DNA of 25,988 nucleotides from DTU018 sp029550685 (GTDB lineage Bacteria; Bacillota; Syntrophomonadia; Syntrophomonadales; Syntrophomonadaceae), in NCBI GenBank assembly GCA_035412805.1, contig DAONVO010000023.1, positions 1 to 25,988 of the forward strand. The letters run 5' to 3'. The notes beneath the pieces were generated by a model. The model worked only from the letters and a program-made list of their open reading frames with translations. It was not told the DNA's origin and made no database searches. Every line of letters begins with the position of its first letter. The stretch's first letter is position 1. Both the position numbers and the translations under genes were made by a program. Below, in pieces: positions 7,200 to 14,972 of the stretch.

Positions 7200-7346
7200 G
7201 GTATAACAATCCTTTTAAATATTTCTTGAATCCCATTTAAGGAAAGTCAAACAGTGTTATAAAATAAAATATATCAAAAAACCTGCAACAGCAAGTCATA
7301 AAAATTGATAAAATTAGGGACCTTAAGCTGGACAAAATATACTAGC

Positions 7347-7365
7347 GTTTTCTAAATTAGAAAAC
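7347..7365. repeat. AT-rich perfect inverted repeat
   Basis: GTTTTCTAA (7347-7355) and TTAGAAAAC (7357-7365) are exact reverse complements separated by one base. The repeat lies between the racemase gene and the diguanylate cyclase, about 150 bases upstream of the latter. It has the size of an operator for a dimeric regulator. It lacks a following T tract, so it is not an obvious terminator. Confidence 0.35.
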
Positions 7366-7456
7366 TACCCAACAAATCGCTGGTTTAACAAAAGCTTAGG
7401 CAGGCAAATTATTGGCTAGATGTCGAGGGCATATAAGGCTGCTTTTTGAGCATGGA

Positions 7457-8107
7457 TTAAGGCTGTATCAAACAAAGGAAGGGCATATCCTGCTGCTTAA
7501 CCAACAGGCCTATTTCTGTGCATCCCAGGACAATTCCCTGAGCACCCTGTTTGGCCAGCTTATCAATGATCGCTAAGAGAGCCTGCTTGGAAGGATCGGC
7601 TATGATACCCAAACACAATTCCTGGAAGATGATATGGTTCACCGTATGGCGGTCCTCTTTTTCCGGGATCAGGATATCGATGCCGGCTTCCTGCAGCTTG
7701 GCTTTGTAAAAATCCTGTTCCATAGTGTAGATAGTCCCCAGCAAGCCAACTTTATGGATATGGCTTTTCCTTAATTCCTGGGCGGTGGCTTCGGCAATAT
7801 GTAAAATAGGAACGGAGACTGCAGCCTGCACCTGGGGGGCTACTTTATGCATGGTGTTAGTGCAGATGACGATAAAATCAGCTCCAGCCTGCTCCAGGCG
7901 CTGGGCGGCTTCAGCCAGGATAGCCGCACACTTTTCCCAATCTCCGCTGGACTGGCAGGCTTCAATTTCATGAAAATCTACACTGTATAACAAACAACGG
8001 GCTGAATGGAAACCACCCAATTTTTCTTGAATCACCCTATTTATAATCTGGTAATAAGTAACCGTGCTTTCCCAGCTCATTCCGCCAATCAAACCCATAG
8101 TTTTCAT
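7457..8107 (-). CDS. Aspartate/glutamate racemase family protein, C-terminal frameshift
   Basis: 216 aa as read. It starts MKTMGLIGGMSWESTVTYY, the typical start of the aspartate racemase family (YgeA/RacD-like), and has both catalytic cysteines in context: CTNTMH at Cys82 and GCTEIGLL at Cys196. Members racemise amino acids without cofactor by a two-base mechanism. The last residues (LCLIQP) are not family-like. Shifting frame by -1 near 7478-7483 gives LPLFDTALIHAQKAALYALD and a stop at 7416-7418, restoring the usual PLFDTT-IHA ending and about 230 aa. This may be a sequencing error, a recent single-base loss, or slippage. The core is intact, so activity may remain. GAGAGGAGA precedes the ATG. 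The gene sits 61 bases after a small membrane protein gene and follows larC on the same strand. Substrate is not certain. Confidence 0.85.
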   Translation of the reverse strand: MKTMGLIGGMSWESTVTYYQIINRVIQEKLGGFHSARCLLYSVDFHEIEACQSSGDWEKCAAILAEAAQRLEQAGADFIVICTNTMHKVAPQVQAAVSVPILHIAEATAQELRKSHIHKVGLLGTIYTMEQDFYKAKLQEAGIDILIPEKEDRHTVNHIIFQELCLGIIADPSKQALLAIIDKLAKQGAQGIVLGCTEIGLLVKQQDMPFLCLIQP

Positions 8108-8168
8108 CGGTATCTCCTCTCACATAAAATGTCATCAACAACCTGTCGCCGCGGCAAATAAGTATTGT

Positions 8169-8339
8169 CTAGCTAATATTACTATGTTTACGATAAGCTG
8201 CGATGCTTATAAGTGCAAACAGCATAGGGATAATTGCATATCCCGCATTGGCACGGCCATTTGTCGCTAGGACATATGCTATCCCAATAAAAGTTAAAAT
8301 AATAAAGAAAATACTTGCCGTTAGCATACCTTTTTTCAT
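8169..8339 (-). CDS. 56-aa two-helix membrane protein
   Basis: A gene shorter than usual annotation cut-offs. ATG at 8339 is preceded by AGGGGGATG about 11 bases upstream. The protein begins MKKGMLTASIFFIILTFIGI, with a first hydrophobic helix (about 5-24), a small polar loop with TNGRANAGY, a second helix (about 34-48, AIIPMLFALISIAAY), and a basic tail ending RKHSNIS. This is a well-formed helical hairpin. A different overlapping frame (8188-8463, minus) is longer but has no protein-like character and overlaps the larC end. It lies 51 bases after larC and 61 bases before the racemase, all minus strand, so it is probably co-transcribed. Family not recognised. Confidence 0.75.
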   Translation of the reverse strand: MKKGMLTASIFFIILTFIGIAYVLATNGRANAGYAIIPMLFALISIAAYRKHSNIS

Positions 8340-8390
8340 TGGTATACATCCCCCTATGTAGAAAATAAATAGTTAAAGCCCATTTCCGTG

Positions 8391-9551
8391 TCAACCTAGT
8401 TGGGCTAACTTGCAGTAAACTTGGGAGAGGGGAAGACCATATTCTGCGGCTATGCGGGCGCAATCCTCGTATTCAGGTTTACAGCGAAATGTGCCATCGG
8501 GCAGCAGGGCTTTTTTGCAGCGAATTGGACCCCAGGGGGAAGCAATTGTTTCTTCCCAGCGGGGCAGTATTAAACGCTGCTGCTGGTATATTCTAACTCC
8601 CAGAGAGGTGGTATTCATAAGCAGCCAATCGGCCAAAATGCGGCTATGGTTCGGTTCGCATAGCAAGGTTAAAAGAAAGCCAGGCCGGTTTTTCTTCATT
8701 TGTACGCTGGTTATGTAAAAGTCCTTCACATGTTCATTGGCGCCGAGACTGGAGAATAGGTGGGTAAAAATCTCGGGATTCATATCGTCGATCTCGCACT
8801 CTAATACCATTATAGGCTCTAAGGAGGATGAATTACCAGGACTTTCCGCCAATACCGCCCGTACCAAATTGGGAATCCTATCACTACGTTGCTGCCACCC
8901 GGCTCCGTAGCCTATAGCTACCGGAGAGCAATGGGGCAGGATGCCAAAACTATTAACCAGCGTTTTTAACAAAGCTGCACCAGTGGGAGTAACCAGTTCC
9001 ATATCTATATCCACCCCATAACAGGGAATCCCACACAAAAGCTTGGCTGTGGCTGGAGCTGGCAAAGGGACTGTGCCGTGGTCTATGGTAATAAAGCCCT
9101 TAGGCCAGGGGATGGGGGAGGCGTAAACAGATTTTATATCAAGTTGTCGCAGCCCGAAGAGGACACCGACTACATCGACTATAGTATCGACAGCGCCAAT
9201 CTCATGAAAGTGAATGGCATCCACACTTACGCCATGTACCTGTGCTTCGGCTTCGGCCAGACATGAAATAACAGCATTGGCCTGGAGGCGAAGCTCTTCA
9301 TCAGGCAGCAATTTTAATAATTCTTGTATATCGGATAAATGGCGCATTGGCTGATTTCCGGGAGCATGAACCCGGAAGCGACAGGCAGATATACCAGAGA
9401 TATGATAGCGCTCCTGCTGCAATTCAGCACCCAATCCCAGGCAACTTATGTATTGAGACAGTTCCTGGATAGAAAGCCCCAGATCCAGTAATGAACTGAT
9501 CCACATATCTCCGGAAATTCCAGAAAAACAGTCCATATATAAAATTTTCAT
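8391..9551 (-). CDS. larC: LarC-type nickel pincer cofactor biosynthesis protein
   Basis: 386 aa from the ATG at 9551 (MKILYMDCFSGISGDMWISS). An in-frame TTG at 9581 would add ten residues, but the family N-terminus begins at the ATG and GGTG lies in position before it. The family signature AIHFHEIGAVDTIVDVVG (DUF111/TIGR00299) is present, followed by GTVPLPAPATAKLL and ELVTPTGAALLKT. Known LarC is a CTP-dependent nickel insertase completing the pyridinium-3,5-bisthiocarboxylate mononucleotide cofactor of lactate racemase LarA and related enzymes. In Lactobacillus plantarum the protein is made across a frameshift (larC1/larC2); here it is one uninterrupted frame. larA, larB and larE are not in the window. 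It probably leads a small operon with the 56-aa membrane protein and the racemase. Confidence 0.9.
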   Translation of the reverse strand: MKILYMDCFSGISGDMWISSLLDLGLSIQELSQYISCLGLGAELQQERYHISGISACRFRVHAPGNQPMRHLSDIQELLKLLPDEELRLQANAVISCLAEAEAQVHGVSVDAIHFHEIGAVDTIVDVVGVLFGLRQLDIKSVYASPIPWPKGFITIDHGTVPLPAPATAKLLCGIPCYGVDIDMELVTPTGAALLKTLVNSFGILPHCSPVAIGYGAGWQQRSDRIPNLVRAVLAESPGNSSSLEPIMVLECEIDDMNPEIFTHLFSSLGANEHVKDFYITSVQMKKNRPGFLLTLLCEPNHSRILADWLLMNTTSLGVRIYQQQRLILPRWEETIASPWGPIRCKKALLPDGTFRCKPEYEDCARIAAEYGLPLSQVYCKLAQLG

Positions 9552-9614
9552 CAAAAACAACACCTTTATGGAGTATTTCAAACGGTTTTACAAAAACATA
9601 AATCCTTGTTATGA

Positions 9615-9643
9615 TTGCAGAAAAACGGTCAAATTATTATTAT
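9615..9643 (+). promoter_or_regulatory. Sigma-A-like promoter for the M23 peptidase/bactofilin genes
   Basis: TTGCAG (9615-9620), 17-base spacer, TATTAT (9638-9643). This matches four of six and five of six consensus bases with ideal spacing. A start near 9650 gives a leader of about 43 bases before the ATG at 9693. Confidence 0.5.
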
Positions 9644-9692
9644 GTAGTTTCACGCTAAATGCAATTATATTTCAACTATATCGGGGACAAGT

Positions 9693-10631
9693 ATGAAAAG
9701 TCAAAAGAAAACCAGATCAAAAAAGGCTTCGTCACGCTTGACCATGATTATAATACCGCAAAGTATAGAACGACCGGTTCGTTTTAGTATTTCCAAAACA
9801 ACGATTCGTATAATTGCCATCATAGCGGTATTATTTGTGATGAGTTCGATTGGTGTGGGCCTTTTATATGGCGCTAAACAAGCGGATTTTAATCGCCTGG
9901 AAGCCATTAAAGAAGAAAGCCGGCGCAAGGATGAGACCATACAGCTGATGGATCAGCAGCTCCAAGCTATCGAAGAGCAGCAGGAAAGGCTGGCTAACAA
10001 GCAAGCGGAAATAAAGAAAATGATGGGTATTCAGCAGGAGGATGTGCCGGTCACTACAGAAAGCTCCGGCGGCGGAAAAGGCGGGAGCGGGCCGGAACGG
10101 GAAGCCCAGGCTGCCGGGGATAAATTTATGTTGGCTCAGCAGTTAAAAAATCAATTGGACCTGCAGGAAAAAGAATTAGATGACTTGTTAGCTCAAGTTA
10201 ACCATGATACCAAATATTTTCGATCCCTGCCCAATCAATGGCCTTGTTCCGGAGAAATCAGTTCTCCATATGGGTGGCGTGATTCTCCTTTTGGCGGTCG
10301 GACTGAGAGTTTCCACGATGGCATTGATATTGCCAATGATGTAGGTACTAAAATCGTGGCTGCAGCTGACGGGAAGGTAATTTTCGCCGGATGGCAGCCG
10401 GCATACGGCCGCACCATTATTATTGAGCACGGATATGGTATTACCACCAAGTATTCCCATAATTCAGCTTTGCTGGTTGAAGAAGGGGATAAAGTCACTA
10501 AAGGGCAGGTTATCGCACATATGGGCAGTACCGGCAGAAGTACAGGGCCTCATTTACACTTTACCATCTTTAAATGGGATGAAACTATAGATCCTTTAAT
10601 ATATCTCCCTAATCCCCAGGAGAAAAAGTGA
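9693..10631 (+). CDS. Membrane-anchored LytM/M23 peptidoglycan endopeptidase
   Basis: 312 aa. A short basic cytoplasmic tail (1-36), one membrane helix (about 37-59, ending GVGLLYG), a coiled coil (about 62-112), a Gly/Ser-rich linker (125-133), a second helical stretch (140-170), then an M23 domain (about 185-305). The metal and catalytic residues are all present: H208 and D212 (HDGID), H256 (KYSHNS), H287 and H289 (HLHF). It should cut peptide crosslinks in peptidoglycan outside the membrane. GGGGA precedes the ATG. The bactofilin gene follows 13 bases after the stop using its start TTG at 10645. Pairing of bactofilins with M23 enzymes is known in cell-shape control (Helicobacter Csd1/CcmA), so these two products probably act together. 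Confidence 0.9.
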   Translation: MKSQKKTRSKKASSRLTMIIIPQSIERPVRFSISKTTIRIIAIIAVLFVMSSIGVGLLYGAKQADFNRLEAIKEESRRKDETIQLMDQQLQAIEEQQERLANKQAEIKKMMGIQQEDVPVTTESSGGGKGGSGPEREAQAAGDKFMLAQQLKNQLDLQEKELDDLLAQVNHDTKYFRSLPNQWPCSGEISSPYGWRDSPFGGRTESFHDGIDIANDVGTKIVAAADGKVIFAGWQPAYGRTIIIEHGYGITTKYSHNSALLVEEGDKVTKGQVIAHMGSTGRSTGPHLHFTIFKWDETIDPLIYLPNPQEKK

Positions 10632-10644
10632 AGGAGTGTTAGCT

Positions 10645-11049
10645 TTGATAAGGCGTAGACAGAACTTTGAAAACATAGAGAGTTTTTTATCTCCAGGTGT
10701 GGAGATAAATGGCAGCATAATCACCCAGGGGTCAGTTAGAATTGATGGTAAAGTGGAAGGCAAGGTAAATGTAAAAGGTGATTTAATTATCGGTGAACAA
10801 GGCCGCATAAAAGGTGAAGTCAGAGCTGCCAATTTGCAGCTCGCTGGTCGTATAGAAGGAAATGCTATTATTAGCGGTCGTTTTGACTTAGCTTCCACTG
10901 GGGTTATGGCCGGTGATGTGCAGTGCAACATTTTAACCATAGATGAGGGCGGACAACTGAACGGCAATACTTCTATGGGGCGGACCGATGAGAGGACTCA
11001 TAGCAGCAAGCTCAAGTATTCTGAACCCGTCGTCGATAAGGCAAAATAG
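10645..11049 (+). CDS. Bactofilin cytoskeletal protein
   Basis: 134 aa from the TTG at 10645. A GTG at 10636 is in frame but overlaps the ribosome binding site AAGGAG (10631-10636), which is ideally spaced (8 bases) from the TTG, so I prefer TTG. The core (about 18-110) has the repeating bactofilin pattern of a beta-helix: GVEINGSIITQGSVRIDGKV, EGKVNVKGDLIIGEQGRIKG, then NLQLAGRIEGNAIISGRFDL. Both ends are polar, as usual. Bactofilins polymerise without nucleotides on the membrane and scaffold wall enzymes; in Myxococcus they also organise ParAB. Directly downstream of an M23 gene and in the same 8-kb neighbourhood as soj-spo0J. Confidence 0.92.
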   Translation: MIRRRQNFENIESFLSPGVEINGSIITQGSVRIDGKVEGKVNVKGDLIIGEQGRIKGEVRAANLQLAGRIEGNAIISGRFDLASTGVMAGDVQCNILTIDEGGQLNGNTSMGRTDERTHSSKLKYSEPVVDKAK

Positions 11050-11063
11050 TGCAGGTGAAATAG

Positions 11064-11702
11064 TTGTTTTTAAATCGTAAGCAAGCTGGCTATCTGCTTG
11101 CCGAAGAGTTGGAAAAACAAGACTTGGAATTTGATGTGGTTCTGGCCATACCTCGGGGAGGGGTCGTGCCAGCTGATATAATAGCTCGCCATTTTGATAG
11201 GGAGTTAGATGTTATTCTATCCCGTAAGATCGGCTCACCGGGACGGGATGAACCGGTAGTCGGAGCGGTAGCTCCCGATGGGAAGATAGTTTTGCCTGAT
11301 CAGGTTCAGGTCATTTTCCCCGTGGATGTAGAAACCTATAACCAGTCAGCACAAGAAACCAAAAACGAACTAAACCGGTTAACCCGCTTATACCGGGGTA
11401 ATCGTCCTCCCTTAAATATAAAGGGGCGGCGAGTTCTGCTGGTAGACGATGGTATAGCTTCTGGTTCCACAATCTCCGCTTCTGTAGACTATCTAAAACG
11501 ATCCGGGGCAACCAGCATTATTATAGCTACTCCCGTCTGTGCGCGGGTGGCCTATGAAGTTCTCTTGAACCAGGTCGATCACATGATCGTCCTGGAGATC
11601 CCGGCGGAGTTTTTCGCGGTGAGCCAGTTCTACCAGGATTTCACCGCCGTGGAAGATGAGGAAATCATCAGCATAATGCGCTGCTGGCAGCCGATACAGT
11701 AA
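11064..11702 (+). CDS. Predicted type I phosphoribosyltransferase (COG1926-like)
   Basis: 212 aa. The start is TTG at 11064 with AGGTGA five bases before. The N-terminal FLNRKQAGYLLAEEL and VVLAIPRGGVVPADIIA (25-41) are characteristic of the COG1926 family. The PRPP-binding loop is VLLVDDGIASGST (124-136), with two acidic residues followed by the Gly/Ser/Thr loop. The C-terminal FYQDFTAVEDEEI is also family-like. Members transfer a phosphoribosyl group, but the acceptor for this family is not established; some relatives are fused to hydrolases. It begins 14 bases after the bactofilin stop, so it is probably co-transcribed. No reason visible for the association. Confidence 0.85.
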   Translation: MFLNRKQAGYLLAEELEKQDLEFDVVLAIPRGGVVPADIIARHFDRELDVILSRKIGSPGRDEPVVGAVAPDGKIVLPDQVQVIFPVDVETYNQSAQETKNELNRLTRLYRGNRPPLNIKGRRVLLVDDGIASGSTISASVDYLKRSGATSIIIATPVCARVAYEVLLNQVDHMIVLEIPAEFFAVSQFYQDFTAVEDEEIISIMRCWQPIQ

Positions 11703-11723
11703 AGACGGTTGCTTGCATTCCTG

Positions 11724-12326
11724 TTAATTGAGCATAGCAGCCTGCCGGCGGCTTTCATAGTCAAAACGACTGTAGGCCATATACAACCCCCGCGCGATAG
11801 TATCAGCCATTTGATAGACCAGATACAACCTGGTGTTTTGCAAAACCATGTGCTCTAAAAATCCCCCCACATTTACCACTCCGGAAATATAAAAGTCTCC
11901 TATTTCCGGCAGAGTCTTCTTTAAAGCCGTACCCGGTTTCAGACTGCCCTTTTTTATATTGATAAACCCCACCCTATCCGAACTGCCCAAACAAGCGTCC
12001 ACAGCCACAATAAGCGGATGGCGATAGCTGCCGTGTACTTTCTCCAATACTTGTACTAGGTTGGTGGCATGGGTTGGTTCCTCCAGCGTTCCATATACAT
12101 TGATACTACTGTTGAAACTGCGCAGGCGGGTACCCACCAGAGGCCCCAAGCAATCTCCTGTAGCCCGGTCCGTACCTATACACACGAATACTATCTCCCG
12201 GGAACAATTGGAGTTAAACTCCAACAGCAGGTCATAAACACTGCGCTCAATGCGGGAAAAACAAAGGGGGTCCTCATAATATACTGACAGGCCTTCTTCG
12301 GTGTGTAATTGCTTGTTAATTGCCAA
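11724..12326 (-). CDS. yyaC: YyaC-family spore protein (DUF1256)
   Basis: 200 aa from TTG at 12326. The frame extends ten codons further, but the ribosome binding site AGGAGGGA lies inside that extension (encoding LGG) with six bases to the TTG, which decides the start. The motif IVFVCIGTDRATGDCLGPLVG is the family hallmark, shared with germination protease/hydrogenase maturation protease-like folds, followed by VAVDACLG. In Bacillus subtilis yyaC lies beside spo0J, so its presence some 7 kb from spo0J here matches an old neighbourhood. The family is restricted to spore formers; activity is not established. Convergent with the phosphoribosyltransferase, divergent from the permease. Confidence 0.87.
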   Translation of the reverse strand: MAINKQLHTEEGLSVYYEDPLCFSRIERSVYDLLLEFNSNCSREIVFVCIGTDRATGDCLGPLVGTRLRSFNSSINVYGTLEEPTHATNLVQVLEKVHGSYRHPLIVAVDACLGSSDRVGFINIKKGSLKPGTALKKTLPEIGDFYISGVVNVGGFLEHMVLQNTRLYLVYQMADTIARGLYMAYSRFDYESRRQAAMLN

Positions 12327-12439
12327 ATCTGTCCCTCCTAGGCTGCTTTGTATCATTCTTCACGCCTGCCAATATTTTTATGCTGTATTTCCAAGAAAAA
12401 GAGAATATTTATTATCATATGCCAATCAGGGAGAAGCGC

Positions 12440-13537
12440 ATGAAGCACCTGAAAATTAGGCTGATGTTAGTAATGGGATACCTGGGAGCCGTAGTGGGGG
12501 CGGGATTTGCTTCCGGGCAGGAAATAGTACAGTTCTTTGTTAATTACGGAAGTTTCGGGTTAACAGGAGCGCTGATCGCCACCCTTCTGTTTGCTTTGAT
12601 GGGCGGGCTGCTGCTCTACTTGGCACATCGCTACCGGGTTTCTAATTACCAGGACCTGCTGGCCAGAATCGTGGGGGAAAGGCTCAGTCCGGTAATTGAC
12701 CTTTTACTGGCGGTATTTTTATTCCTGGGCATATCTACTATGTTTTCTGCCAGCGGAGCAGTATTCTATGAGCACCTGTTCCTACCGAAAAACCTGGGCA
12801 TTCTAGTCGCTTATATCATGGTAGTAATATCCTTATTAGCCGGGCGGCAGGGCCTGATTTATTCTTATAACTTGCTGGTACCGGTAAAACTGGTTTTATT
12901 GCTGATTATCGCTGGGTACGCGGCTCTGTTTGTAAATGAAACTCCGACAGCAGCTACTTACACCGCCTATATGAGCAGTAAGGCCAGTCAGCTATGGGGC
13001 CTGTCCAGTTTGCTATATGTAGCTTATAATTTCGCCCTGGCCATGGTAGTGTTGACTGAATACCAGAGTGTAGGAGCGCGCCGTGATGGCATCACGGGAG
13101 CAGTTTGGGGAGGTCTGATTCTCGGATTACTGGTGGTTTTGAATTACCTGGCGCTATCCCGGTTTCTGCCGGTGGTTACTCATTACCAGGTTCCCATGCT
13201 GTTTGTGGCCGGCCAGATCTCCAGTACCACCAAGTATATATATACCGTTGTCCTGTGGATAGGTATACTCACCACCGCTATTGCCAATACTTACGGCTTC
13301 GCCCAGCGCATGGCCAATTTTTCCGGGTTAAGCTATGGATTATGCCTGGTCTTATGCAGCACTTTGGCCCTGCCCTTATCCATGCAGAGTTTTTCCAGTT
13401 TAGTGGGTAAAATATATCCTATATTTGGAATACTGGGAATGGTAATCTTGACAGGCGTTCTCTGGCAGGCTGGAAAAGACATCCTGCAGCGAATGTATTA
13501 TAATATAAGCCAGCTATACTGGGGGCTAAGGAGGTAA
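12440..13537 (+). CDS. YkvI-family membrane permease (LeuT-fold-like)
   Basis: 365 aa from the ATG at 12440, chosen because GGGAGAA lies just upstream and the family start (KHLKIRLMLVMGYLGAVVGA) follows; the longer frame to 12320 runs into the yyaC ribosome binding site. About ten hydrophobic helices. The signature GAVVGAGFASGQEIVQFFVN near residue 16 is typical of YkvI and resembles the broken first helix of amino acid/sodium symporters. The transported substrate is unknown. It begins the long plus-strand train, one base before selA, with the selA ribosome binding site inside its last codons. Its link with selenium metabolism is only positional; amino acid transport is a possibility. Confidence 0.8.
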   Translation: MKHLKIRLMLVMGYLGAVVGAGFASGQEIVQFFVNYGSFGLTGALIATLLFALMGGLLLYLAHRYRVSNYQDLLARIVGERLSPVIDLLLAVFLFLGISTMFSASGAVFYEHLFLPKNLGILVAYIMVVISLLAGRQGLIYSYNLLVPVKLVLLLIIAGYAALFVNETPTAATYTAYMSSKASQLWGLSSLLYVAYNFALAMVVLTEYQSVGARRDGITGAVWGGLILGLLVVLNYLALSRFLPVVTHYQVPMLFVAGQISSTTKYIYTVVLWIGILTTAIANTYGFAQRMANFSGLSYGLCLVLCSTLALPLSMQSFSSLVGKIYPIFGILGMVILTGVLWQAGKDILQRMYYNISQLYWGLRR

Positions 13538-13538
13538 A

Positions 13539-14972
13539 ATGTTGAAAAACCTTAAGAACATCCCGTCCGTTGATGAGCTGCTGTCAGACCCACGTATACA
13601 GGAACATCTTGAGCATTACAACCGTTCCTTTGTAGTTGAGATAGTGCGGGAGACCATCGACGACCTGCGCAAGAAATTAAAACTTAATGAACAGGAAATC
13701 ACCCGTGCTCAGATAACAGAATGGATCTGCAGCGAATTGGATAACCGTTTACAGTCACTGACCCAGGGTACCTTAAAACGAGTTATCAATGGCACCGGAG
13801 TGGTATTACACACCAACCTGGGACGAGCCCCTTTAGCCAAAACCGCCTTGGATTACCTATACCAGATGGGAACCTTTTACAATAACTTGGAAATGGACCT
13901 GGATAAAGGGGAGCGCGGTTCCCGTTATGTGCATGTGGAAGATTTGCTGCGGCGGCTGACCCATGCCGAAGCCGCTTTGGTAGTAAACAATAATGCAGCT
14001 GCCGTACTACTGGGACTGAATACCCTGGCCCAGGGTAAGGAAGTCATCGTGTCCCGCGGGCAGCTCATCGAGATTGGCGGGGCTTTTCGCATTCCCGAAG
14101 TTATGAAGTTAAGCGGAGCCCTATTAAAGGAAGTGGGGACCACCAACAAAACCTATATTAGTGATTATGAGCAAGCCATCAATGAGGACACGGGATTGTT
14201 GTTTGCCGCCCACACCTCTAACTACAAGATAGAAGGTTTTACCGCTGAGGTGGATCTGGCTGATCTGGTCAAGCTGGGCCGGGAGAAAGATTTGCCGGTG
14301 ATGCTGGATTTGGGCAGCGGATTTCTTTTTGATCCCCTGCGCCTGGGATTGGGGCCCGAACCCACCGTACAGCAATGCGTACAGGCCGGTGCCGATGTAG
14401 TTACCTTCAGCGGGGATAAGCTTTTAGGCGGGCCACAGGCGGGAATTATTGTAGGACGCAAAGAGTACATAGAGGCTATGAAAAGAAATCAGCTGACCCG
14501 GGCGCTGAGAGTGGACAAACTGACTATCGCTGCTTTGGAGGCTACCTTAATCGAATACCTGGCCGGATTTCCGGAAAAGAACTTACCGATCATACAGATG
14601 TTGAGCATGAGCCATACTGAACTGCAGGAGCGGGCAGAACAGCTGGCGGAAATGCTAAAATCAGAAAGCAGCAACCAGCCGCTAGGATACAATATCACTG
14701 TAGTAGAAGTAGATGATATGGTAGGGGGCGGAGCATATCCCACCTATCGGCTGCCGGGGTACGGGGTCGAAATTCGTTTTCAGGATGTAAAACTGGAAAC
14801 AGTAGCTGCTGAGCTGCGCCAGCAGAACCCGGCGGTAATTACCCGCCGGCAGGATGACCGCATGTTGATCAGTGTTCGTACCCTGTTGGAGGGAGAGGCC
14901 GTTTTGTTAACGTTACAGATCAAGCAGGTATTGCTTAAGCTAGCAGGAGGCCAGAAAGGGGATCAGCATTGA
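13539..14972 (+). CDS. selA: L-seryl-tRNA(Sec) selenium transferase
   Basis: 477 aa, within the usual SelA length. It has the N-terminal helical domain (1-80), then RVINGTGVVLHTNLGRAPLA (81-100), an invariant SelA stretch, and the PLP lysine in SGDKLLGGPQAG (Lys294, matching Lys295 of E. coli). It converts seryl-tRNA(Sec) to selenocysteinyl-tRNA(Sec) using selenophosphate. AAGGAGG precedes the ATG at 13539 by four bases; TTG at 13542 would be spaced better and loses one residue. The stop overlaps the selB start by four bases, so translation is likely coupled. All key residues look intact, so the organism should make selenoproteins. Confidence 0.97.
   Translation: MLKNLKNIPSVDELLSDPRIQEHLEHYNRSFVVEIVRETIDDLRKKLKLNEQEITRAQITEWICSELDNRLQSLTQGTLKRVINGTGVVLHTNLGRAPLAKTALDYLYQMGTFYNNLEMDLDKGERGSRYVHVEDLLRRLTHAEAALVVNNNAAAVLLGLNTLAQGKEVIVSRGQLIEIGGAFRIPEVMKLSGALLKEVGTTNKTYISDYEQAINEDTGLLFAAHTSNYKIEGFTAEVDLADLVKLGREKDLPVMLDLGSGFLFDPLRLGLGPEPTVQQCVQAGADVVTFSGDKLLGGPQAGIIVGRKEYIEAMKRNQLTRALRVDKLTIAALEATLIEYLAGFPEKNLPIIQMLSMSHTELQERAEQLAEMLKSESSNQPLGYNITVVEVDDMVGGGAYPTYRLPGYGVEIRFQDVKLETVAAELRQQNPAVITRRQDDRMLISVRTLLEGEAVLLTLQIKQVLLKLAGGQKGDQH

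Noticed and set aside
8188..8463. 91-aa minus-strand ORF overlapping the end of larC
   Set aside because: It overlaps larC and the better-supported 56-aa membrane protein in another frame, has no family-like features, and its composition is that of an out-of-frame reading.
12327..12439. Sporulation sigma-factor promoters between yyaC and the permease
   Set aside because: I looked for sigma-E, F and G patterns on the yyaC strand and found only partial matches with wrong spacing.
14222..14743. Several minus-strand ORFs inside selA and selB
   Set aside because: They are shadows of strongly conserved plus-strand genes, with no ribosome binding sites and no protein-like content.
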